Below, one piece after another: positions 34,969 to 43,433 of a DNA stretch of 62,347 nt. Under the pieces are notes generated by a model. That model saw nothing but the letters and a program-made list of their open reading frames with translations. It ran no database searches and had not been told where the DNA came from. Made by a program: the position numbers and the translations under genes. The first letter of the stretch is position 1, and each line of letters opens with the position of its first letter. Origin of the DNA: Spirosoma spitsbergense DSM 19989 (GTDB lineage Bacteria; Bacteroidota; Bacteroidia; Cytophagales; Spirosomataceae); assembly GCF_000374085.1 (NCBI RefSeq), contig NZ_KB893557.1, forward strand, positions 166-62,512. The letters run 5' to 3'.

Positions 34969-36477
34969 TTACTTAACCCCGTCGGCTTTGGCTCCCGTAA
35001 CGGCTAATTGTCCAATAAGGGTACCCCAGGTTGCTCCGGCCTCATTGTCGAACCGGTACTGCGTTCCACTGTACAGGCCTGACAGACTGGCCTCAGTGGC
35101 CTGAGCACTCAGGCGGGTCGCTTCATCCGGAAACAGGTAGGCCAGCACTGTAGCGGCTGCTGTTGACACGGCGGCACGGTCTGCTACGTAACTCGGCGTG
35201 TTCAGCATGGTGGTGGCCGTTTTTATAGCCGGGTCAAGTTGGGCAGGGCGTGGTACAAAATAGGTGTATTGGGCGCGCCAGGTGGCCGTTGTGGCGTCCT
35301 GCATGGCCCGATTCAGCAGGGCGTAGGTTCGAGCCGTTCGTAGCTCATTCTGCCCCCCCTGCCGGATGAGGTCTTCGGCCAGAAAATTCCACAACCCCGA
35401 CAGCAAGTACGTATTGGGGCCGTTTTCCCAGTAACTGGCGATTCGCCATTGCTCGCGGGTGCGGCTGTCGGATAACGCTCTTACTTCGCTCAGGGCTTTC
35501 TGGAATGCTGCTGATGTAGTGGCGGGTGGAGCCGTCGGTAAAGCCCGAAAAATAGCGGCCGAATCGTACCAGGTTTTTACGTTGCCCGCCAGGGGTAGGA
35601 TGGGGGGGCGTTCGGGAATTTCGAGACTTTTCCACGTCTGGTTGTAAGGCGCTTTCACGAGGGCTGCCTGCCAGGTGTTAGCTGGGTCGGTACTGGCCGT
35701 AAACCGGTCATTTCTGGCTCGTTCAACGAGTTTGGGAGCAAGCGCGATGGCGATGTCTTCCCCCGCTTTGATATCGCTCGGCACGCTGGCCCCGGCCCAC
35801 AATCTACTTTTTTTGTGCTCCGTGGCTTTGGCTTTGAGCCAGTTCACTTCGTTGGGGAAGAGATAAGCCAGCATCTGGCACGAAGCCTCTGCAATGGCCG
35901 CATCCTCCGACGGGTAAGAGGGTACATCGAGTATGGGTACTCTGGCGACCACGCCCTGTCTCTCCAGCGACGGACGATTATACTGGTACTTCGCCCGCCA
36001 GGCTACCACCAGCGCATCATATTGCGCTACGCTCAGCAGTGCATAAATCCGGGCCGCGTAGGGTGGTCCGGCGTAGGGATTAGCCGCGTCGGCGGGGGAA
36101 ACCTGACCCGTTGCATAATCATAACCGGGAGGTACATTATACTTAGCGACCAACTGCCGGGCAATCTGATTCCAGCGCACTACGCCCCCCACGGCCCAGT
36201 AATTAACGGCTGTATTCTGTTCGGGTGTCGATGCCAGGATTCCATTCTTTATGGCCGTCAGTTCTGTTTTGTACGTGTCCGACGTAATGGGTAGCGGTTG
36301 CGGAACAGCAATGTCGGCTGCTGATTTCAGTACAATGGTGCGCCAGTTTCCGCCATCAGCATCGACCGATGAAGGAACGTTGAACGGCAGAATACCTTCA
36401 TCAATAGTCGGTTCCGTACAGCCAGCCAGCCAAATAAGTAAACTGCTTAGTAGTATGGGCGTTAAAATCGTTTTCAT
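34969..36477 (-). CDS. PAP2/vanadium-haloperoxidase-like lipoprotein lacking its catalytic residues
   Basis: This 502-residue lipoprotein (signal ending LIWLAGC) is a clear paralogue of the gene at 38804: both share VxYWxxGxVxRWxxIARxLxAxYNxP, the PYAARI/PYTARM segment with SVAQYDALV, and an ERPP / RPPMLP block. In the C-terminal haloperoxidase motifs every key residue is changed. KX6RP has Q for K (QYTYFVPRP, about 401), S-G-H-S is A-D-R-A (about 433) and SRX5HX3D has G for R and Q for H (GLYSGTQYRFD, about 472). It should be unable to bind vanadate or phosphate in the usual way. The frame is intact, so it is a pseudoenzyme rather than a pseudogene. It starts 17 bases after a beta-barrel gene. 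Confidence 0.85.
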   Translation of the reverse strand: MKTILTPILLSSLLIWLAGCTEPTIDEGILPFNVPSSVDADGGNWRTIVLKSAADIAVPQPLPITSDTYKTELTAIKNGILASTPEQNTAVNYWAVGGVVRWNQIARQLVAKYNVPPGYDYATGQVSPADAANPYAGPPYAARIYALLSVAQYDALVVAWRAKYQYNRPSLERQGVVARVPILDVPSYPSEDAAIAEASCQMLAYLFPNEVNWLKAKATEHKKSRLWAGASVPSDIKAGEDIAIALAPKLVERARNDRFTASTDPANTWQAALVKAPYNQTWKSLEIPERPPILPLAGNVKTWYDSAAIFRALPTAPPATTSAAFQKALSEVRALSDSRTREQWRIASYWENGPNTYLLSGLWNFLAEDLIRQGGQNELRTARTYALLNRAMQDATTATWRAQYTYFVPRPAQLDPAIKTATTMLNTPSYVADRAAVSTAAATVLAYLFPDEATRLSAQATEASLSGLYSGTQYRFDNEAGATWGTLIGQLAVTGAKADGVK

Positions 36478-36494
36478 TTTGTACCAATAAAGTT

Positions 36495-37406
36495 TTACAG
36501 GCCGAGCACCAGCCCGCCATTAACGCGTGTCGATTTGCCGGTATTGCGGCCACTGAGAATAGTACTGGCAGTGGCCGTTATGCCTACTTTACCAAATAGC
36601 TTTAACCAGGCAGTAGTACCCACCCGCGTAAAACCAACCCCATTGGTTGGAAATGGAATGCCGGGTCCGATGTTGGTGCCTTCCGTCCTGGGCGTTTGTT
36701 GCTGGCCCCAAACGTCAAGGCTTGCCCGTTTGGTGACGAGTCCCGTGCGGACAATCAGTTCAGTTACATCCGGGACGTTGACTTTCATACCGCTGTTCGG
36801 ATTAAGCTGACTGGGGTCGTAGTTATTAACGACATGGTCCAGCGTGACCTGACCGCGCCGGATGTAGCCGTACTGCCCCGTTATAAAGAAAGGTCCCGCC
36901 TTATAATGCAGCATGGTGCGGCCATCCAGATTCTTCGAGCCATAGCCAAGTCTGACCATGGCATCACTTACGTACTCCTGCATCGGCATGGAGTACCCGG
37001 CGGCAAACAACCAGGAGAGCCGGGTTTTCCCCAGCTTGTAGTCGAACGCTTCCCAACGCAGCGTACCCGAAACGTCCTGCAACCCCTCCTGCTTCGGGAA
37101 GTAGCCTGCACTGGCCTCCGTCCGAATGTACGGAGCCGATATAATCAGGTCGAGGTCGTAGCCCAGTCCATAGGTACCCACAACGGTAAGCGCCTGGGTG
37201 GTAACAGTGCCGAGGTTCGGGTTTTTCGTTTCTGTCGTGTTAATGTAGTAGGTATTGTAGGTTTCCTGCGAGGCCATAATTGCGAGACTGGCTTTACGCT
37301 GGCCTTTCATAAAGCCATCCAGAATACCCGGAGCCAGGCCCTGGGCATGTGTCTGGTGGGCAAAAGTGAACAAAAGCGCAACAGTAAAATAGATAAGTAG
37401 TCGCAT
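36495..37406 (-). CDS. Outer-membrane beta-barrel protein (module 2)
   Basis: The protein is 303 residues from the ATG at 37406, where the signal peptide begins (MRLLIYFTVALLFTFAHQTHAQ); 28 further open codons upstream lie in the leader. The mature part is amphipathic strands with aromatic girdles, a barrel without recognised plug. It aligns through much of its length with the protein at 40389 (N-L-G-T/N-I-G-T, ISAPYIRTEASAG/LSLPYVWTSTSAG, G-x-QD-S/LS). It may form the pore or surface anchor for the lipoprotein encoded 17 bases downstream; that is inference from the repeated gene pairing. Confidence 0.8.
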   Translation of the reverse strand: MRLLIYFTVALLFTFAHQTHAQGLAPGILDGFMKGQRKASLAIMASQETYNTYYINTTETKNPNLGTVTTQALTVVGTYGLGYDLDLIISAPYIRTEASAGYFPKQEGLQDVSGTLRWEAFDYKLGKTRLSWLFAAGYSMPMQEYVSDAMVRLGYGSKNLDGRTMLHYKAGPFFITGQYGYIRRGQVTLDHVVNNYDPSQLNPNSGMKVNVPDVTELIVRTGLVTKRASLDVWGQQQTPRTEGTNIGPGIPFPTNGVGFTRVGTTAWLKLFGKVGITATASTILSGRNTGKSTRVNGGLVLGL

Positions 37407-37511
37407 AAAGTCAGCGGAGGTTACGCAAAAATAGCCTTTCCCCTTCAGCATCCGGCACAGAACCACGTTTTCCGTGTGAGTGGTCAGCAAAAGAACCGGG
37501 TATCGGTTCGG

Positions 37512-38741
37512 TTACTGATTTTCGTCGTGCCTGGTATCAGGATGAAAACTCCGCCACGAATGCCAGAATTCCTGGTATGCTTTCGGCATAGGATTGAGCC
37601 GCCGACCCGCCAGGACTCCGGATATACACTGCCCCCGCCATGACCAGACCGATTTAGTTTCCTGATCGGTGAGTTGCCGGTTGGCATATTGAAAATTGAG
37701 CGTTTGTATACCTACTCTCCTGCTCCATGCCCCAAACGACACACTGTCGGGAGCCATGGTCAGCAATAGGGGTTCCCCACCGACTACATCATTCAGTATA
37801 CGTTTTTTCTCCAGGATATTCCAGTCGTAGGCTTTGGCGAAGCCCGCTCGTTCGACGCCGATAACCCATGATTTAGGATGCCACGACGCCGAATCGCGCC
37901 GGGTGAGTTCCCCTTTCGACAGCCCCTTTTCGTAGTTTTTCATGCCCTCAAATTCGTCGGCAAAGGCAGAGTCGGCCTGTAATACACGCGTGTTGGGATG
38001 TTCTGCGGACCATTCACCCAGGGTCATCTGTCGGCCTGTCAGTTCAGACAGACTTTGCCCTTTTAACGGCCCGACGATTGCCTCCCCCGTAGCCTGCCGC
38101 CACCAGGAACCCGTACGTTTGTCTTCGAACATGGCATTGAAATGGTCCATGCCCACCAGACGGAATTCATCCGCCTGCCCCCGCACGAACGGGCTGAACA
38201 CACGGCCTGTACGACAAACGGTACAGTAAGTTATCATTACGGGCTGGCCACCCACGGTGTCACGCACCTGGTGATGATAGCCAATCAGCTGCAGAGGGTA
38301 GGCAGTAGCCTGCCCCCCGGATTCAAATCCCACCACCAGTTTATTGAGCGGAATTTTGTTCTGGCCCATCGGGACTACCCGTTTCCGGATTGGCTGGAGA
38401 AACATATGGTCGGCCATCATTACCATGTTTACTTCGTACAGCACACCCCCATAAACCAGCAACAAAGCTCCGGCCAGATACCGGTGCCATATCCGCCTTG
38501 GTTGGGTAACAACCATAAACAGCGGACAGACCAGCAAAAGCCCCCCCACTACCCGCATCCAGCCAATATTTTTGTGCAGCCAGTAAGCCAGTTCAACACG
38601 GCCCCGTGCATCGGGCCCTGATTCAGCTTCACCAAGACCAATCTGACTGCCAGGAAAGGGCATGATGAAATAAACGCTCATCACCTCAATGGCAATTAGC
38701 AGCAGAATGAGCAGCGAAAAGAATAGAAAAGAACGCTTCAT
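37512..38741 (-). CDS. DUF3179 membrane protein
   Basis: The protein is 409 residues from the ATG at 38741 (five earlier codons are also open). The first 140 residues hold about four hydrophobic helices (FLFFSLLILLLIAIEVMSVYF is the first). The rest is the DUF3179 domain: YPLQLIGYHHQVRDTVGG, TYCTVCRTGRVFSPF with two close cysteines, FRLVGMDHFNAMFEDKRTGSWW, then LKGQSL. The C-x-x-C pair and the WWRQ segment look like a metal or redox site, but the family's function is not known. It lies between the two barrel/haloperoxidase modules in the same operon. Confidence 0.87.
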   Translation of the reverse strand: MKRSFLFFSLLILLLIAIEVMSVYFIMPFPGSQIGLGEAESGPDARGRVELAYWLHKNIGWMRVVGGLLLVCPLFMVVTQPRRIWHRYLAGALLLVYGGVLYEVNMVMMADHMFLQPIRKRVVPMGQNKIPLNKLVVGFESGGQATAYPLQLIGYHHQVRDTVGGQPVMITYCTVCRTGRVFSPFVRGQADEFRLVGMDHFNAMFEDKRTGSWWRQATGEAIVGPLKGQSLSELTGRQMTLGEWSAEHPNTRVLQADSAFADEFEGMKNYEKGLSKGELTRRDSASWHPKSWVIGVERAGFAKAYDWNILEKKRILNDVVGGEPLLLTMAPDSVSFGAWSRRVGIQTLNFQYANRQLTDQETKSVWSWRGQCISGVLAGRRLNPMPKAYQEFWHSWRSFHPDTRHDENQ

Positions 38742-38803
38742 TGAAAAATGAATCAATTTGCTCCCGCCGGTCCTGTCGGTGAGGCTGAATCAGCTACCCT
38801 GAA

Positions 38804-40360
38804 TTACAGTCCAGATCCATCTGCTTTACTCCGGGCAACGGCGTAAGCACCAATATTTTTACCGCACGCCAATCCGGCTGTGCAGTCGAAGCGGTAATGA
38901 ATGAGCCCATACACCCGCGAGTCCGATGCCTCCTGCGCCTGCGCCCAGAATTCGTCGGTCCGGGCGGGGAAAATGCTGGATAGTACCTCAGCCGCAGCCG
39001 CCGAGAAAGTCGAGTGACCCGATGTATAGGACGGAAAATTAGGGAGTCCAACGGACGTTTTCATACCGAACTGCTGCGGACGGGGATAGTAGTAAAACAT
39101 CTTCGTATCCCAGCAGCAGACTCCGGCATCCATGAGGGAAGTAGCTACCAGGGCCAGTGTGCGGGCCATGCGTACTTCACTGTATCTGGCTTCATTGGCT
39201 TCATTGGCTGCATTGGCTGCTGTACGCATCCAGTGACCGGGTGGGGTGTAGCTACCCGCGCCATCGGCCCAGTAATTGGCAATCCGGGCCTGTTCGCGGG
39301 TTTGGTTGTTGTTAATGGTCTTCAACTCATCCAGGGCTTTCGCAAATTCCGGACTATCCAGGGCTGGGGGGGGCACCGGACGCAGTTTAACTTTCGTGGC
39401 CGCATCAAAATTCCAGTTCAGTACCGCTCCGTAGTTGGGCAGCATGGGCGGGCGAACGGGTATTTCCTGGCTCTGCCACACTTCCGTTAAACCCCGGCCC
39501 TTGGCCGCTTCAACCATACCAGCCGTGAGCGTCTGGTTGTTGGCAGCGCTCATCCCATCCATTTTGGCCTTGGCCATAACTTTGGCGGCTACCTGGTTGC
39601 CTAAATCGATACCCGCTACCAGGTCACTGGCCACGTTCATGCCGGCCCAAATACGGCTATTCTGGTGCTCGGCCAGTTTCGCATCAAGAAACGGTACTTC
39701 TCCCGGAAACATGGCTTTCAGTACCGTGTACGAGGCAGCAGCAATTACCGCATCTTCGGATGGGTACGAGGGCAGGACCGACGTGGGCAGAGCAACCCGA
39801 ACGGTGGCATCGACTTTGGATGGCGATGGCCGCTTGTATGTGTATTTGTAGTTCCAGGTTGCCACCAGTGCATCATACTGGGCCACACTTAGGTAAGCCA
39901 GCATGCGGGCTGTGTAGGGTGGATTGGCAAACGGGAATTTAGGATCGGCCAGGGGATTGGCGGCATCCGGCACCGGGTATTTACCATCGGCGTTCGAGGC
40001 TGATGGCGTATTATAGCGGGCGGCTAGTTCGCGGGCTATTTCGTCCCAGCGATACACCGCCCCGGCTCCCCAGTACACAACGGCCTCCTGCTGCTCCTGG
40101 CTTAAACTGGCCGATTTTGATTTAAGGTCAGTCAGTTCCGCCTGGTAGGTTGCCGATGCGGTGCTGGCTGGAGCAGCGAGGGTTACGTCATTTGGTGCCG
40201 TTAGTACGTAGGTTTTCCAGGTACCTGCTTTTTCATCCAGGCTACCGGGCGTATACCCAACACGCTGGGGTTCCGAAATACTTTTATCGCAGGAAATTAG
40301 GGCAACTGACAGGACGGCAGAAAGGATGGCAATTGTAAGAAGTTGACTATACTTTTTCAT
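38804..40360 (-). CDS. PAP2/vanadium-dependent haloperoxidase-like lipoprotein, catalytic residues present
   Basis: The protein is 518 residues from the ATG at 40360; 33 upstream open codons precede the signal and overlap the previous gene. The lipoprotein signal ends AVLSVALISC. An all-helical body carries the three phosphate/vanadate motifs near the end: KMFYYYPRP (KX6RP, about 420), PSYTSGHSTFS (PSGHS, about 447) and SRVYGLIHYRFD (SRX5HX3D, His about 488). These support either halide oxidation with vanadate or acid phosphatase chemistry; sequence alone cannot tell them apart. It starts 28 bases after a barrel gene and probably sits at the outer membrane. Confidence 0.9.
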   Translation of the reverse strand: MKKYSQLLTIAILSAVLSVALISCDKSISEPQRVGYTPGSLDEKAGTWKTYVLTAPNDVTLAAPASTASATYQAELTDLKSKSASLSQEQQEAVVYWGAGAVYRWDEIARELAARYNTPSASNADGKYPVPDAANPLADPKFPFANPPYTARMLAYLSVAQYDALVATWNYKYTYKRPSPSKVDATVRVALPTSVLPSYPSEDAVIAAASYTVLKAMFPGEVPFLDAKLAEHQNSRIWAGMNVASDLVAGIDLGNQVAAKVMAKAKMDGMSAANNQTLTAGMVEAAKGRGLTEVWQSQEIPVRPPMLPNYGAVLNWNFDAATKVKLRPVPPPALDSPEFAKALDELKTINNNQTREQARIANYWADGAGSYTPPGHWMRTAANAANEANEARYSEVRMARTLALVATSLMDAGVCCWDTKMFYYYPRPQQFGMKTSVGLPNFPSYTSGHSTFSAAAAEVLSSIFPARTDEFWAQAQEASDSRVYGLIHYRFDCTAGLACGKNIGAYAVARSKADGSGL

Positions 40361-40388
40361 AAGGTTACGACCGCATGAGCGGGGTTGA

Positions 40389-41285
40389 TCACTTTCTAAA
40401 ATTGATTTGGTAGAGAAGGCCCAGCATATAACTGGTGCTTTGCCCCACATTCTGCCCATCGATTACGTAACCGACCCGGGCGTTCAGGCCTATATTCCGG
40501 GGCTGTACCTTTCCATACCAGCCTACCGCGGTAGCCTGCATGTTATTGGTCATAAAGGGCATATCATTTCGACGGATATTGTCGCCGTTGATGCAGGCGT
40601 TACGCTCCGCCCATACTTCGGTCTGCCAGTCCTTACGCAGAATGCCCAGCCGGACAGCGGCATCGTAGGTGTTGGTAAGCTGCACCTGATTGGTGTTGTA
40701 CACCTGGTCATTAGCCTGATAAGCGTCCTGGTCAATCGTACTGTTTCCCCGCCAGCTATAACTGCCATGAGCCGTTACGTAAATACCTGTTTTCGGTTCC
40801 CGGTAATTGGCCAGTAATCGTCCTGTGGCGGTACGGGACTGAAAGCCAATGGACATCGGCAGGAAACTTGGTACGTAGTTTCCTACAGGAATGGATGCCC
40901 CCACAATGGTATGCAGCGAAAAGCCGCCCGTTTGTACGGCTTTTACTTTTAGCCAGGCTGATAAATCCTGGATACCATGCTGCCCCATCAGATTACCCGC
41001 GCTGGTACTGGTCCACACGTATGGCAGGCTCAGAATCACGTTTACCCGCTTGCTAATACCAATAGCGGGCATAATCGTAACACTCTGCATAGTGAATGTG
41101 CCGATGTTGAAGTTCTCCCGCTTCAGGGTATTTTCCCAGTATTGGTTCCAGGAACTTTGGCCGTACAGACCAGCAACACAAACCTGATTCTTACCCATAT
41201 AGATCGCATCATGCGGCATCTGCGCCTGTGCGACCATAGGTATAATAAAAATACTGATTATCAGGAATTTTGCAGATAATTTCAT
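40389..41285 (-). CDS. Outer-membrane beta-barrel protein (module 1)
   Basis: This 298-residue protein has a signal peptide (FLIISIFIIPMVAQAQ). The mature chain is a run of amphipathic strands ending in a typical barrel C-terminus (YMLGLLYQINFRK, aromatic third from the last basic pair). It is homologous to the barrel at 36495 and likewise sits directly ahead of a haloperoxidase-like lipoprotein gene. It is the likely first gene of a five-gene operon running to 34969. Confidence 0.82.
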   Translation of the reverse strand: MKLSAKFLIISIFIIPMVAQAQMPHDAIYMGKNQVCVAGLYGQSSWNQYWENTLKRENFNIGTFTMQSVTIMPAIGISKRVNVILSLPYVWTSTSAGNLMGQHGIQDLSAWLKVKAVQTGGFSLHTIVGASIPVGNYVPSFLPMSIGFQSRTATGRLLANYREPKTGIYVTAHGSYSWRGNSTIDQDAYQANDQVYNTNQVQLTNTYDAAVRLGILRKDWQTEVWAERNACINGDNIRRNDMPFMTNNMQATAVGWYGKVQPRNIGLNARVGYVIDGQNVGQSTSYMLGLLYQINFRK

Positions 41286-41418
41286 GAAAACATCAATGTG
41301 TATGATGGATTTTTAACAAAAGTTTTGCGGGCTAAGAATGCCGCTGAAACAGAGGCATCTGTAAGAAGGTCAGGCCCGCTGTTACCAGTCTAAGTGTTAC
41401 TGAAGAGTAACAAAGTTG

Positions 41419-41462
41419 GGCCTTACGCCCAACCTGGAGTTAACCCGGTCGGGCGTAAGGCC
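41419..41462. terminator. Inverted repeat between two barrel genes
   Basis: A 12-bp perfect stem GGCCTTACGCCC/GGGCGTAAGGCC (41419-41430 with 41451-41462) lies just past the stop of the upstream barrel gene. There is only a weak T-rich stretch after it on the minus strand. It may separate the 41.5-43.3 kb genes from the five-gene operon. Confidence 0.55.
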
Positions 41463-41467
41463 TCTTC

Positions 41468-42583
41468 TTAGAACCAGCGCGAGACGTTAATTGACACCAG
41501 ATAATCCGCGAAGGCGGCATCGCCATGTTTCAGGCCCAGTGGATCCAGCCGATCGGAAAAACTGGTAATTCGATTGCGGTAAACGGCAATGGGCACCGTG
41601 GCGGCTATGGATGTTTTGTGCCGCATGTACGACAAACCGGGTTCAACGGAAACGATATAACCAGGCCGACGGAAACCCGAACTGCCACCAAACGCATCCA
41701 TCGCCGGAACGCCTTCTACCCGGCCGCCCAGCATAATGGCCAGGCCGGGAAGGGCTTTGATTGACTGACTCAGGCCAACGCGGGCAGCAAACTGGTCGGC
41801 TACGGAGAAGGTACCCGTCACCAGGTCGGGTGTGGTGGATTCGGGGCTACGAACAACGCCGTTTGTTTCGCGTGGATTGAACAAGTAAAAGCCATTGGCA
41901 TAGGCCGTCAGGGTTTTGGATAAGGAAGCATACCCCTGTAATTCGACGCTGGCACCTACGCCCCCATCACCAAGCTGGATAGACTGGTCAACGGGTTTAT
42001 TAATGGTATAATCCTGGCCCTCTTTGGTCAGTTTATGAAAATTATCGGTGGCACCATAATTACCGGTTGGCAGTTTTACGCCCAGTCCAACAGCCAGGTT
42101 GGCTTTGGGTAATTTGACTGGATTGACCAGCCAGTAGCTGCCCGAAATCCGTACATCACCAATGCCTTTCGAAGTTGTATGGAACCGTCTTTGGTCAGGG
42201 TTTTGCGTAATGGAGTTGCCGTAATGCTCGTACAGGGAGGAACGGTCATTGGCCTGAATGGGTAGATTGACCGAGAACGACAGCCGCTGATTAACCAGGT
42301 ACGTAATCCCTAAATCGAGGGCGTGGGATACGTTTATCACATTAGTCCCCTGTTCTACGCGCTGTTTCTGCTCGGCATCGCCTACAAAATGCTTGTAAGA
42401 CCGAAAGAATCGGTAACCTGCTGACACCTGCCAGTGGCCGGTACGCTGTTTGAAGTAATCAGCTGAACCCACCGGGGCTGCACAACTCATGTGCCGAACG
42501 GCCACGCACCCCTGCGCCGACGTTGAAGTATTGGAAATAAGGATATAAGCCGTTGCCAGAACGACGGTAAAAATCGTTTTCAT
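41468..42583 (-). CDS. Outer-membrane beta-barrel/transporter-like protein
   Basis: The protein is 371 residues from the ATG at 42583, where the signal peptide begins (MKTIFTVVLATAYILISNTSTSAQ); 20 further codons upstream are open. The mature part has long amphipathic strands and ends in NVSRWF, a classic outer-membrane barrel terminus with final Phe. Blocks such as VGLGVKLPTGNYGATDNF resemble outer-membrane channels of the MetA/phenol-degradation type. Two cysteine-containing segments (GCVAVRHMSCAAPVG) follow the signal. It is not an obvious close paralogue of the two module barrels. Confidence 0.8.
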   Translation of the reverse strand: MKTIFTVVLATAYILISNTSTSAQGCVAVRHMSCAAPVGSADYFKQRTGHWQVSAGYRFFRSYKHFVGDAEQKQRVEQGTNVINVSHALDLGITYLVNQRLSFSVNLPIQANDRSSLYEHYGNSITQNPDQRRFHTTSKGIGDVRISGSYWLVNPVKLPKANLAVGLGVKLPTGNYGATDNFHKLTKEGQDYTINKPVDQSIQLGDGGVGASVELQGYASLSKTLTAYANGFYLFNPRETNGVVRSPESTTPDLVTGTFSVADQFAARVGLSQSIKALPGLAIMLGGRVEGVPAMDAFGGSSGFRRPGYIVSVEPGLSYMRHKTSIAATVPIAVYRNRITSFSDRLDPLGLKHGDAAFADYLVSINVSRWF

Positions 42584-42707
42584 GATTGAAAGAAAGTCTG
42601 ATTGGAGAAAAATAGAGACAGCCAAATCGCTCGTAAAGACCAATTATCTGCCATCAATGAATAGCAGACGATAAGCCCAAACGGGATTAGTGGCACCAAA
42701 AACAGAA

Positions 42708-43262
42708 TCAGACTCGGGGCGGGGGCGAATGAACGGGCAGAGCGCGGGTTGCCGCTACGAACAAGTGGCCGGGTATGCGAATAGCCTCACGCCAGTTGGG
42801 AGGAAGAAAACTAAAAACAGCCCGCGACGTTGGCGAGTATTCTTTCAACAGGAATTTGAGGAATTGATTGGCCTTTTGGTGCGAATCCGTGGCACCGGCA
42901 ACGTGGTTGTTCAGGAACGATAGCAGGTCGCTTTGCCAGAAGGAAGGACTTTTCATTTCCAGTCCCTCTATATGCAGCATTTCGCCCCTAATTTCAATAC
43001 TGACAACGGAATAATAATGCCTGCGGTAGCTGAATCCATCCGCCGTGGTACGGGTAATGGCGTTCGCATCGAGCTTGTTCTTCAGCGGAATTTGAAACTC
43101 CACTATACTATCCACGGACCGATAGACCGAAAGACGTTCTGAAAGGTCATGCTCTGCCTGCCACCACGTACCCACAAACACCAGCACATAGGCCAGTGTA
43201 TGATACACCAGTAGGGCAAAGAGACCGATGGAGACTACTTTCTTCAAAATGGCAGTGCTCAA
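42708..43262 (-). CDS. Hypothetical protein with N-terminal membrane helix
   Basis: This 184-residue protein has a membrane helix at about residues 10-32 (IGLFALLVYHTLAYVLVFVG) followed by a soluble region that carries no motif I know. The frame starts at TTG 43262; a second TTG at 43247 would give MKKVVSIGLF and leaves a more normal leader after the -7 box at 43271, so it may be the real start. The C-terminus is proline-rich. It is first in the minus-strand set leading to the barrels and haloperoxidases, which is the only clue to a role. Confidence 0.72.
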   Translation of the reverse strand: MSTAILKKVVSIGLFALLVYHTLAYVLVFVGTWWQAEHDLSERLSVYRSVDSIVEFQIPLKNKLDANAITRTTADGFSYRRHYYSVVSIEIRGEMLHIEGLEMKSPSFWQSDLLSFLNNHVAGATDSHQKANQFLKFLLKEYSPTSRAVFSFLPPNWREAIRIPGHLFVAATRALPVHSPPPRV

Positions 43263-43270
43263 GTTTTGAT

Positions 43271-43278
43271 CAAAAGTA
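43271..43278 (-). promoter_or_regulatory. Candidate -7 box heading the haloperoxidase locus
   Basis: TACTTTTG on the minus strand matches TAnnTTTG. A TTTG lies only 15 bases upstream and a TTTA about 22, so the -33 box is uncertain. The surrounding 100 bases are A/T-rich. Its closeness to the TTG at 43262 argues for the downstream TTG as start. Confidence 0.4.
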
Positions 43279-43408
43279 CTATTAAATCATCAACAAATTA
43301 TAAAGATTCGGCGATGTGTTAGTAGACTGGTACATGTGACAAGAGACAGGTTGATAAAAATACGCTTTCACGCTCCTGGATTACCCTGCTCTATGTAATT
43401 AAAAACAG

Positions 43409-43416
43409 TAGTTTTG
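43409..43416 (+). promoter_or_regulatory. Candidate -7 box of moaA
   Basis: TAGTTTTG fits TAnnTTTG. It ends at the GTG that would give the longest moaA frame, so transcription would start after that codon. This supports the ATG at 43434 as the true start. The -33 position reads CCTG, a weak match. Confidence 0.4.
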
Positions 43417-43433
43417 TGTTAGTCCAACAGCGT

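Noticed and set aside
36696..37400. A 234-codon plus-strand frame.
   Set aside because: It is antisense to a signal-peptide-bearing beta-barrel gene with a paralogue in the same operon.
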